Below, one piece after another: positions 40,969-52,342 of a stretch of 64,000 nt of DNA. Source of the DNA: Sphingomonas koreensis (lineage in GTDB: Bacteria > Pseudomonadota > Alphaproteobacteria > Sphingomonadales > Sphingomonadaceae); the NCBI RefSeq assembly GCF_002797435.1, contig NZ_PGEN01000001.1:2788501-2852500 (forward strand), given 5' to 3'. A program made the translations under genes and the position numbers. The notes under the pieces were generated by a model. The model saw nothing but the letters and a program-made list of their open reading frames with translations. It searched no databases and was not told the origin of the DNA. The number at the start of each line of letters is the position of its first letter. Within the stretch, counting starts at the first letter, position 1.

Positions 40969-43644
40969 TTACCCCGAATTCCTCAACGCCGTCGCGATCG
41001 CATTGATCGACAGCAGGATGCCCTGTTCGATCTTGGGATCGGTCTCGCCCGCGCGGTGGCGCTTGAGCAGCTCGACCTGAAGCAGGTTGAGCGGCTCGAT
41101 ATAGGGAAGGCGCAGCTTGATCGAGGTTTCGAGCGCCGGATGCTTCTCGAGCAGCCGCGTCTGGCGCGTCACCTCGAGCAGCTGGTCGTGCGTCGACTGC
41201 CAGCCGTCGCGGATGCGCCAGAAGATCGCATCGCCCAGCGCACGATCCTCGACCAGTCCGGCGTAGCGCGCGGCGATGCCCATGTCGGACTTGGCCAGCA
41301 CCATCTCCATGTTCGCCAGCGCCGAGGCGAAGAGCGGCCAGCCCGCCGCCATCTCGCGCAGCAGCCCGCGGTCCCTGAAGTCCGACAGCGCCGCGCCGAC
41401 GCCGTACCAGCCCGGCAGCATCACGCGGGCCTGCGCCCAGCTGAACACCCAGGGGATCGCGCGCAGGTCCTCGATCGCGTCGCTCTTCTTGCGGCTCGCC
41501 GGCCGGCTGCCGATCTTGAGGCCCGCAATCTCGGCGATCGGCGTCATCTGGCGGAAGAAGCTGGTGAAGCCCTCGGTGCCGTAGACCAGCCCGCGATAGG
41601 CACCGAACGCCGTGCCCGACAGTTCCTCCATCGCCGCCTCGAACCGCGCGGCATCGGCGGTGCTCAGCTGCTGCGGCTCGAGGCTCGCGAGCAACGTCGC
41701 CGACGCCATCGCCTCGAGGTTGGTCTGCGCGCTCTCGCGCGTCCCGTACTTCGCCGCGATCACCTCGCCCTGTTCGGTGATGCGGATGCGGCCCTGCACG
41801 GTGCCCGCGGGCTGCGCCTGGATCGCCTGGAACGACGATCCGCCGCCGCGCCCGACCGCGCCGCCGCGGCCATGGAACAGCTGCATGCCGATCCCGGCTT
41901 CCTCGAACACCGGCTTCAATGCGGTCGAACCCTTGGACAGCCCCCAGGTCGAGGTGAGGTAGCCGCCGTCCTTGTTCGAATCCGAATAGCCGATCATCAC
42001 TTCCTGATGCCCGCGCTTGCCGGCGATCTTCGCGACCTCGGGCAGCGCGAACCATGCGCGCATGATGTCGGGCCCAGCGTCGAGATCGGCGATCGTCTCG
42101 AACAGCGGCACCGCCATGACGTGAGCCTGCGGCTCCTCGCCCGGGATGTAGAGCCCGGCTTCCTTGAGCAGGACATGGACTTCGAGCAGGTCGGACACCG
42201 ATTGCGCCATCGACACGATATACTGGCGGATCGCCGCGCGGCCGTAGCGCTGGTGCGCCTCGGCCGCGGCCTGGACGATCGCCAGTTCGGATGCGGTCTC
42301 GTCCGAATAGCTCGCGTAGCGGCTGGTGAGCGGACGCGGCGAGGCGAGTTCGCGGCGGAGCAGCTCGACCCGCGCGGGCTCGTCGAGCGCGGCATAGTCG
42401 GCCTCGACGCCCGCGACCTTGAGCAGCTCGGCGACGACGCGCTCATGCACCGCGCTGTTCTGGCGCATATCGAGCGTGGCGAGATGGAAGCCGAAGATAT
42501 CGACCGACCGGATCAGCCGGCCGAGCGCGCCGCTCGACGCCAGCGTCTCGGCGCCCTGCGCGGCAAGACCGTGCGCGACGGTGGCGAGGTCGGCGCGGAA
42601 CGCCGCGGGATCGGGATAGCGTTCGCCGGTCAGCGCCCCGGGGCGTGGCGGTGCCTTGCCGGTGAGATCGCGATAGGTCGCGGCGAGCCGGGCGTAGATG
42701 CCCGACAGCGCGCGGCGATAGGGTTCGTCGGCGCGGCTGGCGGCGGCGTCGCCGCTGGCGTCGGCGAGGGCGACGACGCCGGGATCGATTTCGGCGTGGT
42801 GGCTCGAGATCGACAGTTCGGCGCCGAGCGCATGGACCGCATCGAGATAGTGGTTGAGCACCGTCTCAGCCGAGCGCGACAGGGTCAGCCGCAGCGAATC
42901 GGCGGTGACGAAGGGATTGCCGTCGCGGTCGCCGCCGATCCAGTTGCCCGGGCGCAGGAACGCCGGCACGCGGCTGCCCAGCGCGCGGTCCCATCGCGCG
43001 TGGAGTGCGGGCAGGACCGGCAGGAACACGTCGCGCATGTAGGACAGCGCAGTCTCGACCTCGTCCGCGACGTAGAGGCGTTCGGGCCGAAGCACGCGCG
43101 TCTGCCACAGTAGCGCCACCTGCCGCACCACCGCTTCGTCGACCAGATCGCCATCAGCGGTCTCGACGATGCCGCGGTCCTTGAGTGCCATCAGCTCGGC
43201 GATGCGGTTGCGATGGTCGATCATCGACTTGCGCCGCACCTCGGTCGGGTGGGCGGTCAGCACCGGCGCGACCAGCGCATGGTCGAGCAGTTCGGCGATC
43301 CGGGCGGCATCGACGCCATGCTCCTTGAGCCTGGCGATCGCGTGCTCGACATCGGCGCCCGTCTCCGCCGCCACGCCCTGCCGGTCCTCAGCCAGGTTGG
43401 CGAGCATCGAGAACAGCATGAAGCTGCGCACGAAATCGAGCGTGTCGTCGAGGTTCAGGCTGCCGAGGCCCGGATCGATGCTGTCCGCGCCGGCGATGCC
43501 GCGATGCCGGTCGACCGATGCCGATCGGATATATTCGATTCGCCGGAACAATGCCTCCCCGCCATAGGCGCGGATCACGTCGCCAAGGACGCGGCCCAGA
43601 TAGCGGATGTCGGGGTTGTTCGTGATCGGTGGAGCGCTGGCCAT
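40969..43644 (-). CDS. ppc: Phosphoenolpyruvate carboxylase
   Basis: The 891-residue enzyme carboxylates PEP to oxaloacetate, replenishing the TCA cycle. Active-site motifs are VLTAHPTEVRRK, GYSDSNKDGGYLTS and the mobile loop FHGRGGAVGRGGG. The C-terminus SINAIATALRNSG has RNSG where the typical end is RNTG. ATG 43644 (MASAPPITNNPD) gives the family length; the ORF start five codons upstream is not conserved. It is monocistronic, flanked by a BIME-like repeat downstream. No biotin or PEP-carboxykinase genes are adjacent. Confidence 0.97.
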   Translation of the reverse strand: MASAPPITNNPDIRYLGRVLGDVIRAYGGEALFRRIEYIRSASVDRHRGIAGADSIDPGLGSLNLDDTLDFVRSFMLFSMLANLAEDRQGVAAETGADVEHAIARLKEHGVDAARIAELLDHALVAPVLTAHPTEVRRKSMIDHRNRIAELMALKDRGIVETADGDLVDEAVVRQVALLWQTRVLRPERLYVADEVETALSYMRDVFLPVLPALHARWDRALGSRVPAFLRPGNWIGGDRDGNPFVTADSLRLTLSRSAETVLNHYLDAVHALGAELSISSHHAEIDPGVVALADASGDAAASRADEPYRRALSGIYARLAATYRDLTGKAPPRPGALTGERYPDPAAFRADLATVAHGLAAQGAETLASSGALGRLIRSVDIFGFHLATLDMRQNSAVHERVVAELLKVAGVEADYAALDEPARVELLRRELASPRPLTSRYASYSDETASELAIVQAAAEAHQRYGRAAIRQYIVSMAQSVSDLLEVHVLLKEAGLYIPGEEPQAHVMAVPLFETIADLDAGPDIMRAWFALPEVAKIAGKRGHQEVMIGYSDSNKDGGYLTSTWGLSKGSTALKPVFEEAGIGMQLFHGRGGAVGRGGGSSFQAIQAQPAGTVQGRIRITEQGEVIAAKYGTRESAQTNLEAMASATLLASLEPQQLSTADAARFEAAMEELSGTAFGAYRGLVYGTEGFTSFFRQMTPIAEIAGLKIGSRPASRKKSDAIEDLRAIPWVFSWAQARVMLPGWYGVGAALSDFRDRGLLREMAAGWPLFASALANMEMVLAKSDMGIAARYAGLVEDRALGDAIFWRIRDGWQSTHDQLLEVTRQTRLLEKHPALETSIKLRLPYIEPLNLLQVELLKRHRAGETDPKIEQGILLSINAIATALRNSG

Positions 43645-43715
43645 GCGCGCGTGCTGCACTGCGGCATGGCCAGCGTCAACCGGATCGTTACTTGGGAGAC
43701 GACAAGCGTGACTGA

Positions 43716-45392
43716 TTATGTCGCGGACTCGTCGATCCGGCGGCGGAAGGTTTCGGGAAGGAACAGTAGGCCGAGGATCAGCGTCAGCACCGCGACGATG
43801 ATCGGATACCAGAGGCCGTAATAGATGTCCCCGGTTGCCGCGACCATCGCGAAGGCGATCGTCGGCAGGAACCCGCCGAACCAGCCATTGCCGATATGAT
43901 AGGGCAGCGACATCGCGGTGTAGCGGATGCGGGTCGGGAAGATTTCGACCAGAAGCGCGGCGATCGGGCCGTAGACTGCCGTCACCAGCAGCACGAGCCA
44001 GAAGAGCAGGGCGACGATCAGCGGCTTGTTCATCGCCGCAGGATCGGCCTTGGCTGGGTAGCCGGCCCTGGTCAGTGCCGTCTTGAGTTCCGCCTGATAG
44101 GCGGCGATCACGGCGGCACGCTCGGCAGGAGCGATCCCGACCGGGTCAGGCGCCGGATGATCCTCCTCGCCCACGCGCACGGTCGTGAATTTGAGCGTCG
44201 GCGCGCCGGGCGGCAGCGTCGCGGGCACGCTCTTGTAGGGGATGCCCGACTTGGCGAGATAGGCCTTGGCGATGTCGCAGCCCGACTGGTCGAACTTGTT
44301 GCCGCCGATCGGGTCGAACTGGACCGAGCAGATGTCGTTGCTCGACATGATCGTCACCGGCGCCTGTCTCTGCGCTGCCGCAAGGGCAGGATTGGCCGCC
44401 TGGGTCAGCGCGTGGAAGGTGGGGAAATAGCTGATCGCGGCCAGCGCGCAGCCGGTCAGGATGATCTTCTTGCGTCCGATCCTGTCGCTCAGGGCCCCGA
44501 AGATCACGAAGAAAGGCGTGGCGAGCGCCAGCGCGATCGCGATCAGGATGTTGGCGGTCGCGCCATCGACCTTCAGCGTCTTCTCCAGGAAGAACAGCGC
44601 GTAGAACTGGCCGGTGTACCAGACCACCGCCTGGCCCGCGACGGCACCCAGCAGCACGATCAGCACGGTGCGCAGGTTGCGCCACTGGCCGAACGCCTCG
44701 GTGAAAGGTGCCTTGGAGGTCGTGCCCTCCTCCTTCATCTTCTGGAACACCGGGCTTTCGGCCAGCTGGAGGCGGATCCACAGCGACACGGCGAGCAGCA
44801 GGATCGAGACGAGGAAGGGCAGGCGCCAGCCCCAATCGGCGAACGCGGCTTCGCCGATCGCGGTGCGGATGCCGATCACCACCAGCAGCGCGGCGAACAG
44901 GCCGAGTGTCGCGGTGGTCTGGATCCAGCTGGTGAACAGGCCGCGTTTCCCCTCTGGAGCATGCTCGGCCACGTACGTCGCCGCGCCGCCATATTCCCCG
45001 CCGAGCGCCAGGCCCTGGACCAGCCTGAGCGCGACGAGGATGATCGGGGCTGCGACGCCGATGCTGGCGTAGCTCGGCAAGATGCCGACCGCGAAGGTGG
45101 ACAGGCCCATCAGGCCCATGGTGACGAGAAAGGTGTATTTGCGCCCGACGACATCGCCCAGCCGCCCGAACACCAGCGCACCGAACGGGCGCACCGCGAA
45201 TCCCGCGGCGAAGGCGCCGAGCGCGAGGATGAACGCGGTCGTCTCGTTCACCCCGGAGAAGAATTTCGCGGAGATGACCGTCGCCAGCAGCCCGTACAGG
45301 TAGAAATCATACCATTCGAACACCGTGCCGAGCGACGAGGCGATGATCACCTTGCGCTCGTTCCGGCCCGCGACCGCAGGCTGTGCCGTCAT
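43716..45392 (-). CDS. MHS-family MFS transporter with a 125-residue insert
   Basis: The 558-residue protein has 12 predicted membrane helices and the metabolite:H+ symporter signatures: SSLGTVFEWYDFYLYG at the start, RPFGALVFGRLGDVVGRKYTF in loop 2-3 and GGEYGGAATYVAEH. It is longer than typical members (about 430) because residues 331-455 form a hydrophilic insert between two helices, with two Cys (about 355 and 372), probably periplasmic. Relatives carry alpha-ketoglutarate, proline/betaine or shikimate; the substrate here is unknown. GGAGGGGAG precedes the ATG. Confidence 0.9.
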   Translation of the reverse strand: MTAQPAVAGRNERKVIIASSLGTVFEWYDFYLYGLLATVISAKFFSGVNETTAFILALGAFAAGFAVRPFGALVFGRLGDVVGRKYTFLVTMGLMGLSTFAVGILPSYASIGVAAPIILVALRLVQGLALGGEYGGAATYVAEHAPEGKRGLFTSWIQTTATLGLFAALLVVIGIRTAIGEAAFADWGWRLPFLVSILLLAVSLWIRLQLAESPVFQKMKEEGTTSKAPFTEAFGQWRNLRTVLIVLLGAVAGQAVVWYTGQFYALFFLEKTLKVDGATANILIAIALALATPFFVIFGALSDRIGRKKIILTGCALAAISYFPTFHALTQAANPALAAAQRQAPVTIMSSNDICSVQFDPIGGNKFDQSGCDIAKAYLAKSGIPYKSVPATLPPGAPTLKFTTVRVGEEDHPAPDPVGIAPAERAAVIAAYQAELKTALTRAGYPAKADPAAMNKPLIVALLFWLVLLVTAVYGPIAALLVEIFPTRIRYTAMSLPYHIGNGWFGGFLPTIAFAMVAATGDIYYGLWYPIIVAVLTLILGLLFLPETFRRRIDESAT

Positions 45393-45499
45393 AAACTCCC
45401 CTCCCGATCTTATTTACCGGGATGGTGACGGCTTTTCTGGTCTAGGTCGAGCGCAAAATTGGTATAGACTGAAACTGCAACTGGTATGCGGAAAGTGCC

Positions 45500-45877
45500 T
45501 CAGTCGTCGAGCAGTGCGAGGCTGACCCTGGCGGTGCCGGTGCGGTGCATCCCGATCTCGCGCGCGGCGGCGTGCGAGAGGTCGATCACGCGCCCGCCGC
45601 TGAACGGTCCGCGGTCGTTGATCCGCACCACCACGCTCCTGCCGCTGGACAGGCTGGTGACGCGGATCCGGCTGCCGAACGGCGCGGTGCGGTGCGCGGC
45701 GGTCAGCGTATCGGGGTCGCAGCGCTCGCCATTGGCGGTGCGATTGCCCGCCATCTCGCGGCTGAAATAGCTCGCCATGCCGCTGCCGAGGTCGGCGCCG
45801 GCTTCCGCCTCGTCATTCGCCGCCGCGGCCGGAACCGTCAGTGCCAGCGCCAGCGCGCCGATGAAGAAACCCCGCAT
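45500..45877 (-). CDS. RlpA-like septal ring protein (DPBB domain)
   Basis: The 125-residue precursor starts at ATG 45877 with a signal peptide (FFIGALALALTVPAAAA). Its double-psi beta-barrel domain has GMASYFSREMAGNRTANGE, TAAHRTAPFGSRIRVT and the catalytic-type Asp in RINDRGPF, then GRVIDLSHAAAREIG. RlpA-type proteins are rare lipoprotein or secreted lytic transglycosylases that cut naked glycan at the septum. No lipobox and no SPOR domain are present, so this is a minimal form. The conserved Asp and His suggest it may be active. Confidence 0.87.
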   Translation of the reverse strand: MRGFFIGALALALTVPAAAANDEAEAGADLGSGMASYFSREMAGNRTANGERCDPDTLTAAHRTAPFGSRIRVTSLSSGRSVVVRINDRGPFSGGRVIDLSHAAAREIGMHRTGTARVSLALLDD

Positions 45878-46030
45878 GCCCCGTCCCCTTTTGCGGGCAC
45901 GGGTGAAACAACAATGGCACCGGACGGCAATCCGCGCAGCGTTGCGTCGCCCCGAATCCGCGACCATCCGCTACGAAATGTTACGGATGGTGACGCGGTG
46001 GGCGGCTGCGACTAATGCGTATCCGTAACT

Positions 46031-47164
46031 ATGGGGGCCAAGACGACATCCGCTGCCGAAACCGGTGGCGAGCGCAACGCGGTATATTCCTATATGGATG
46101 CTGCCCGATTCGTGCTGGCCGCGGTCGTCGCGTTCGCGCACGCCTGGCATCTCACCATCGCCGACTATCATGGCGACGCGCCGCTCTGGGCCAAGATCGG
46201 CTATTTCGTCGCCGGCTTCTCGCACGCCGCGGTCATCCTGTTCTTCGTTCTCTCCGGCTACTGGATCGCGCGATCGGTCGAGCAGCGGCTCGAACGGGGC
46301 TGGAGCTGGAAGGAATATCTTTCCGGCCGGCTGACCCGGATATGGATCGTCCTGATCCCGGCGCTGCTGATCGGTGGCAGCCTCGACCTGATCGGGACGT
46401 TCTGGCTGCGGACGCCGACGCATCTCGGCCTGACCAACACCTATGTCCTGCGCACCGACGTCGCGGCGAACCTCGCCTGGCCGGTGTGGATCGGCAATCT
46501 GTTCTTCCTCCAGGACACGCTGGTGCACCCGCTGGGCACCAACGGGCCGCTCTGGAGCCTTGCCTGGGAATGGTGGTTCTATCTCTGGTATCCGGCGCTG
46601 ATCCTGTTGTGGCGGACGCGACGGCCGGCCCCGGTCCTGATCGCGATGGCGATCTTCTTCTGGTACCCCTCGGTGTTGCTCGGCTTTGTCTGCTGGCTGC
46701 TGGGCACACTGGTCCGGGTGGTCGAGCGCAAGGGCATCGCGCAGGCAGTGCTGTGCCGGCGTGTCACGCTCGGGGCGACCGGCGTTCTAGGTCTGGCGAT
46801 CCTTGCCTGGGAGCGCACCGCACCTCTTCCGGGCTGGGAGTTTCCGGTGGCCCTGAGCTTCGCCGCGTTCCTGGCTGCGCTGCTCGCGATGCGCCCGGCC
46901 TTTCCACGAGCCCTGACGGGGCTGGCGCACTATGGCAGCCGCGCAAGCTTTTCGCTCTACGTCACCCATTTTCCGGTTCTCGCGATGATCGCCGGGATCG
47001 AGGTCGGCGCGGTCCGGGAGGAGCCGTCGATGACGTCGCTCCTCTTCGTCTGCCTCGGTTTCCTCGCTGCGCTGTTCTTCGCCTATGGTTTCTCGATGCT
47101 CACCGAAGCCAATACCGGCCGGGTGCGCAAATGGCTGGCGGGGCGCAGGCGCCCCGCGCCCTGA
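46031..47164 (+). CDS. Acyltransferase family 3 membrane protein
   Basis: The 377-residue polytopic protein has about ten hydrophobic segments and the acyltransferase-3 features: DAARFVLAAVVAFAHAWH with the catalytic-type His, FFVLSGYWIARS, and RLTRIWIVLIPALL. Members O-acetylate cell-surface sugars, LPS or exopolysaccharide. ATG 46031 is used; ATG 46094 (MDAARF) would begin at the conserved core. It ends one base before the convergent gyrB stop. No glycosyltransferase genes are nearby, so the acceptor is unknown. Confidence 0.88.
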   Translation: MGAKTTSAAETGGERNAVYSYMDAARFVLAAVVAFAHAWHLTIADYHGDAPLWAKIGYFVAGFSHAAVILFFVLSGYWIARSVEQRLERGWSWKEYLSGRLTRIWIVLIPALLIGGSLDLIGTFWLRTPTHLGLTNTYVLRTDVAANLAWPVWIGNLFFLQDTLVHPLGTNGPLWSLAWEWWFYLWYPALILLWRTRRPAPVLIAMAIFFWYPSVLLGFVCWLLGTLVRVVERKGIAQAVLCRRVTLGATGVLGLAILAWERTAPLPGWEFPVALSFAAFLAALLAMRPAFPRALTGLAHYGSRASFSLYVTHFPVLAMIAGIEVGAVREEPSMTSLLFVCLGFLAALFFAYGFSMLTEANTGRVRKWLAGRRRPAP

Positions 47165-49747
<2,583 letters not shown>

Positions 49748-49842
49748 TCACCCCGTGGCGCCGCCGCGCTTATGAAAACTTAATGGCGACCGCGCGGGTT
49801 CGACGTGGCAATTTTATGGGTCTTCGCGCCATGTGATGCGGC

Positions 49843-49995
49843 ATGGAACGTGATCGACAAATGGTTCACGCCCATCGCACTCGATGGGAACGGATCACCG
49901 ACTGGCTCGGCGCCTGCAAGCCGCTCGAGCTGATCCTTGGCATGGTCAGCGGGATCACGCTGATCGCCGCTCTCCACGCGATGTGGAGCGCGTGA
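49843..49995 (+). CDS. Small membrane protein, 50 residues
   Basis: The frame from ATG 49843 encodes MERDRQMVHAHRTRWERITD, followed by a hydrophobic helix (LELILGMVSGITLIAALHAM) and a short end. The charge pattern predicts a cytoplasmic basic N-terminus and one membrane span. Its stop overlaps the start of the next small gene (TGATG). No family was recognised. Evidence is the coding-like composition, the membrane-helix pattern and the coupled second gene, so confidence is moderate. Confidence 0.5.
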   Translation: MERDRQMVHAHRTRWERITDWLGACKPLELILGMVSGITLIAALHAMWSA

Positions 49996-50135
49996 TGATG
50001 GACGCGCTTCTCGTCTTCGCCGTCACGATCGCCTTCATGGTCTTCGCGATCGGCTATACCGGCCGGATGGCCATGCTGGAACGGCGCGGCCAGCTCGCGC
50101 ATCGCGGATCGGTGCGGCGCCGGCGCCCCGGCTAG
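49995..50135 (+). CDS. Small membrane protein, 46 residues
   Basis: It begins at ATG 49995 (a second ATG follows at once), overlapping the preceding stop. The product is MMDALLVFAVTIAFMVFAIG then a basic tail ending RRRRPG: one N-terminal membrane helix with positively charged residues after it. The last 4 nt overlap the convergent stop of the gene at 50132. No family was recognised. The two tiny genes probably form a bicistronic unit divergent from gyrB. Confidence 0.5.
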   Translation: MMDALLVFAVTIAFMVFAIGYTGRMAMLERRGQLAHRGSVRRRRPG

Positions 50136-50743
50136 ATCGGCACCCCTTCAGGTACTTCGAGGTGATCGTTGGTGCGGCGATGTTCGTTGTCGCGCCTGAC
50201 AGTTTGCAGGATCGCCATGGCATCCACATTCATCGTCGTCAGCCTCGGCTTGTCAGCGAACTCGCGGGCGACCCGCCGGTAGAACATCACGAACATCGGA
50301 TCATATCCGCTCTTCACCAGAAAATTGATGATGATCCGGGCGTTCTGGCGGGACTCGCGAATCTCGTTGACCAGGTAAAAGCCGTCATAGTTGCGGACGA
50401 GCTTGTACAGCAGCGCCCTGAAATCCCGCTCCATGATGTTCATTCGTGAGAACATGACCGCACGGACCGGATAGCTTTCCAGAATACCCCTCGGTACATC
50501 GCGCCCGCCCACGAGGTTGTCGACCGCGCGGAAATGCGCCTCGTTCTCCGAAGTCAGTTTCAGCGCGTTGTAGGCGTTCCACGCTTCGTTCTGCACCTTG
50601 ATCCAATCGAGATTCCGGATCTTGCCGGCCACTCGCCAGACTTGAAACGCGATGAAGGTTGTCAACAGCGACAGCGCCAAACCGGCCGTCTGGACCGCAA
50701 AGGTCCAGTCGAACGCCGGCTCACCAAAGGTAATGGTCAGCAT
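50132..50743 (-). CDS. Hypothetical membrane-anchored protein, 203 residues
   Basis: One N-terminal membrane helix (FAVQTAGLALSLLTTFIAFQVW) is followed by a cytoplasmic-type helical domain with many aromatic and charged residues (IKVQNEAWNAYNAL, MERDFRALLYKLVRNYDGFY, GYDPMFVMFYRR). No enzyme motif or family was recognised. The base composition looks less GC-rich than its neighbours, and the gene sits between recF and gyrB, which are adjacent in many bacteria, so it may be an acquired insertion. Its stop overlaps the small + strand gene by 4 nt. Confidence 0.65.
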   Translation of the reverse strand: MLTITFGEPAFDWTFAVQTAGLALSLLTTFIAFQVWRVAGKIRNLDWIKVQNEAWNAYNALKLTSENEAHFRAVDNLVGGRDVPRGILESYPVRAVMFSRMNIMERDFRALLYKLVRNYDGFYLVNEIRESRQNARIIINFLVKSGYDPMFVMFYRRVAREFADKPRLTTMNVDAMAILQTVRRDNEHRRTNDHLEVPEGVPI

Positions 50744-50807
50744 CGCTCAATTCCCCCCGCAAAAAACATGCTGGGAATCGTGCCGGCAGTCAAAAGCTGC
50801 GTGACGG

Positions 50808-51869
50808 TCAGCCTGGCAGAATGATCCCGTCGCGCACCGTATAGCGTGCAGCTTCGCCGATCCCGTCGAACAGTTCGGCCTCGGTGCCGGTCATCCATAC
50901 CTGTCCGCGCCCCGCCAGCCGATCGAACAGCGCGCGCCGCCGACTGGGGTCGAGATGCGCGGCGACTTCGTCGAGCAGCAGGATCGGTGCGCGGCCGGTG
51001 CGGTCGGCGACCAGCTCGGCATGGGCGAGGACAATGCCCAGCAGCAGCGCCTTCTGCTCCCCGGTCGAGCAGAGTTGCGCAGGCTGCCCTTTGCCGAGGT
51101 GCGTGACGGACAGATCCTGACGGTGCGGCCCGGTCAGCGTGCGCCCGGCCGCAGCATCGCGCGCACGGCCTGCTCGCAGTGCCTGTGCGAGGTCGGCTAT
51201 CGGTTCGCCTTCCAGCGTCAGTCCCGCCCGTGCGAACACGCCCTCGGGCTGATCGGCCAGCCGCGCCGCCAACGCCTCGACCGCGCCGCGCCGCGCGGCG
51301 TCGATCGCCGCGCCATGCTCCGCCATCCGGGCTTCCAGTGCGGTCAGCCAGTCCGGGTCGGCGGGTTCGTCCGCGCCGAGCAGCCGGTTGCGCTCGCGCA
51401 TCGCCGCTTCGTAGCGCGCTGTGTGATGCGCATGACCGGGTGCCAGCGCCAGCGTCAGCCGGTCGAGGAAGCGCCGCCGCTCGCTCGCCGGCTCGACGAA
51501 CAGCCGGTCCATCGCCGGGGTCAGCCAGAGCACTGTCAGCCATTCGGCGAGGCTGGTCGCCGCCGCCGCTGCGCCATTGACGCGCACCACCCGCCGCTCC
51601 GGTGCAGAGGCTTGCGTGCCCGTGCCGATCTCGACGCTCTCGGCCAGGGTCGCCGCCACCGCGAACCCGCCGCCGCCGCCCTGCCGGGCGATCTCGGGCA
51701 GCGGCGCGCGGCGCAGGCCGCGGCCGGGGGCGAGCAGCGAGACGGCTTCCAGCACATTGGTCTTGCCCGCGCCGTTGTCGCCGGTCAGCACCACGAAGCC
51801 GGCGCCGGGCGTCAGCGTCGCCGCGGCGTGATTGCGGAAATCGGTGAGGACAAGGCGGGCAAGGGCCAT
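50808..51869 (-). CDS. recF: DNA replication/repair protein RecF
   Basis: The 353-residue SMC-like ATPase loads RecA at gaps. It has [12 protein letters not shown] then Walker [26 protein letters not shown], a signature-region equivalent [11 protein letters not shown] and Walker [14 protein letters not shown] near the C-terminus. Length is slightly below E. coli (357). It is 64 nt upstream of the membrane-anchored gene at 50132 and 37 nt downstream of the VOC gene. dnaA and dnaN are not in the window, so no origin is indicated. Confidence 0.95.
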   Translation of the reverse strand: MALARLVLTDFRNHAAATLTPGAGFVVLTGDNGAGKTNVLEAVSLLAPGRGLRRAPLPEIARQGGGGGFAVAATLAESVEIGTGTQASAPERRVVRVNGAAAAATSLAEWLTVLWLTPAMDRLFVEPASERRRFLDRLTLALAPGHAHHTARYEAAMRERNRLLGADEPADPDWLTALEARMAEHGAAIDAARRGAVEALAARLADQPEGVFARAGLTLEGEPIADLAQALRAGRARDAAAGRTLTGPHRQDLSVTHLGKGQPAQLCSTGEQKALLLGIVLAHAELVADRTGRAPILLLDEVAAHLDPSRRRALFDRLAGRGQVWMTGTEAELFDGIGEAARYTVRDGIILPG

Positions 51870-51906
51870 TCGCCCGCCTTTAGCGCGGCGCTTGGCGGGC
51901 GGATAG

Positions 51907-52260
51907 CTACTGCGCGACGCGGCCGACGCGCACCAGTACGCCGTCCGGATCGCTCACCGCGAACTCGTAGGTTCCCCAGGGCTTGAGGTGCGGCGCGCCC
52001 GGCTCGATGATCGCTTCGCGAACTCTGTCGGCCACCGCGTCGACATCCTCGACATAGAGGTACAGGCCGAACGGATTGTGCGGTGCCTGCAGTTTCGACA
52101 TGTCCTGCGCGCGCAGGTGCAGGTGCCAGCCCCGGCCGTCGCTCAGGATGCGGTAATCGCCATAGTCGCTGTCGAGCACCAGCCCGATCCGCTCGTAGAA
52201 TGCCTGGCTGCGGTCGAGGTCGTGACAGGGCAGGATCGCGGTGACGCGGTGGTCGGGCAT
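51907..52260 (-). CDS. VOC family (glyoxalase/bleomycin-resistance-like) protein
   Basis: The 117-residue protein has the paired beta-alpha-beta modules: [19 protein letters not shown] in the first half, [15 protein letters not shown] and [18 protein letters not shown] in the second. The metal-type Glu/His positions ([10 protein letters not shown]) suggest an enzyme or a ligand-binding resistance protein. Substrate is unknown. It is divergent from thrS and lies just upstream of recF on the same strand, probably with its own promoter in the 82-nt spacer. Confidence 0.85.
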   Translation of the reverse strand: MPDHRVTAILPCHDLDRSQAFYERIGLVLDSDYGDYRILSDGRGWHLHLRAQDMSKLQAPHNPFGLYLYVEDVDAVADRVREAIIEPGAPHLKPWGTYEFAVSDPDGVLVRVGRVAQ

Positions 52261-52342
52261 CGTTTCGTCTGCCTTCTTGCCTATATTGTACCAGCGCGGG
52301 CATAAGCCGCGCTCCAACGACCCTAGCAGAAAGCCCGATCCC

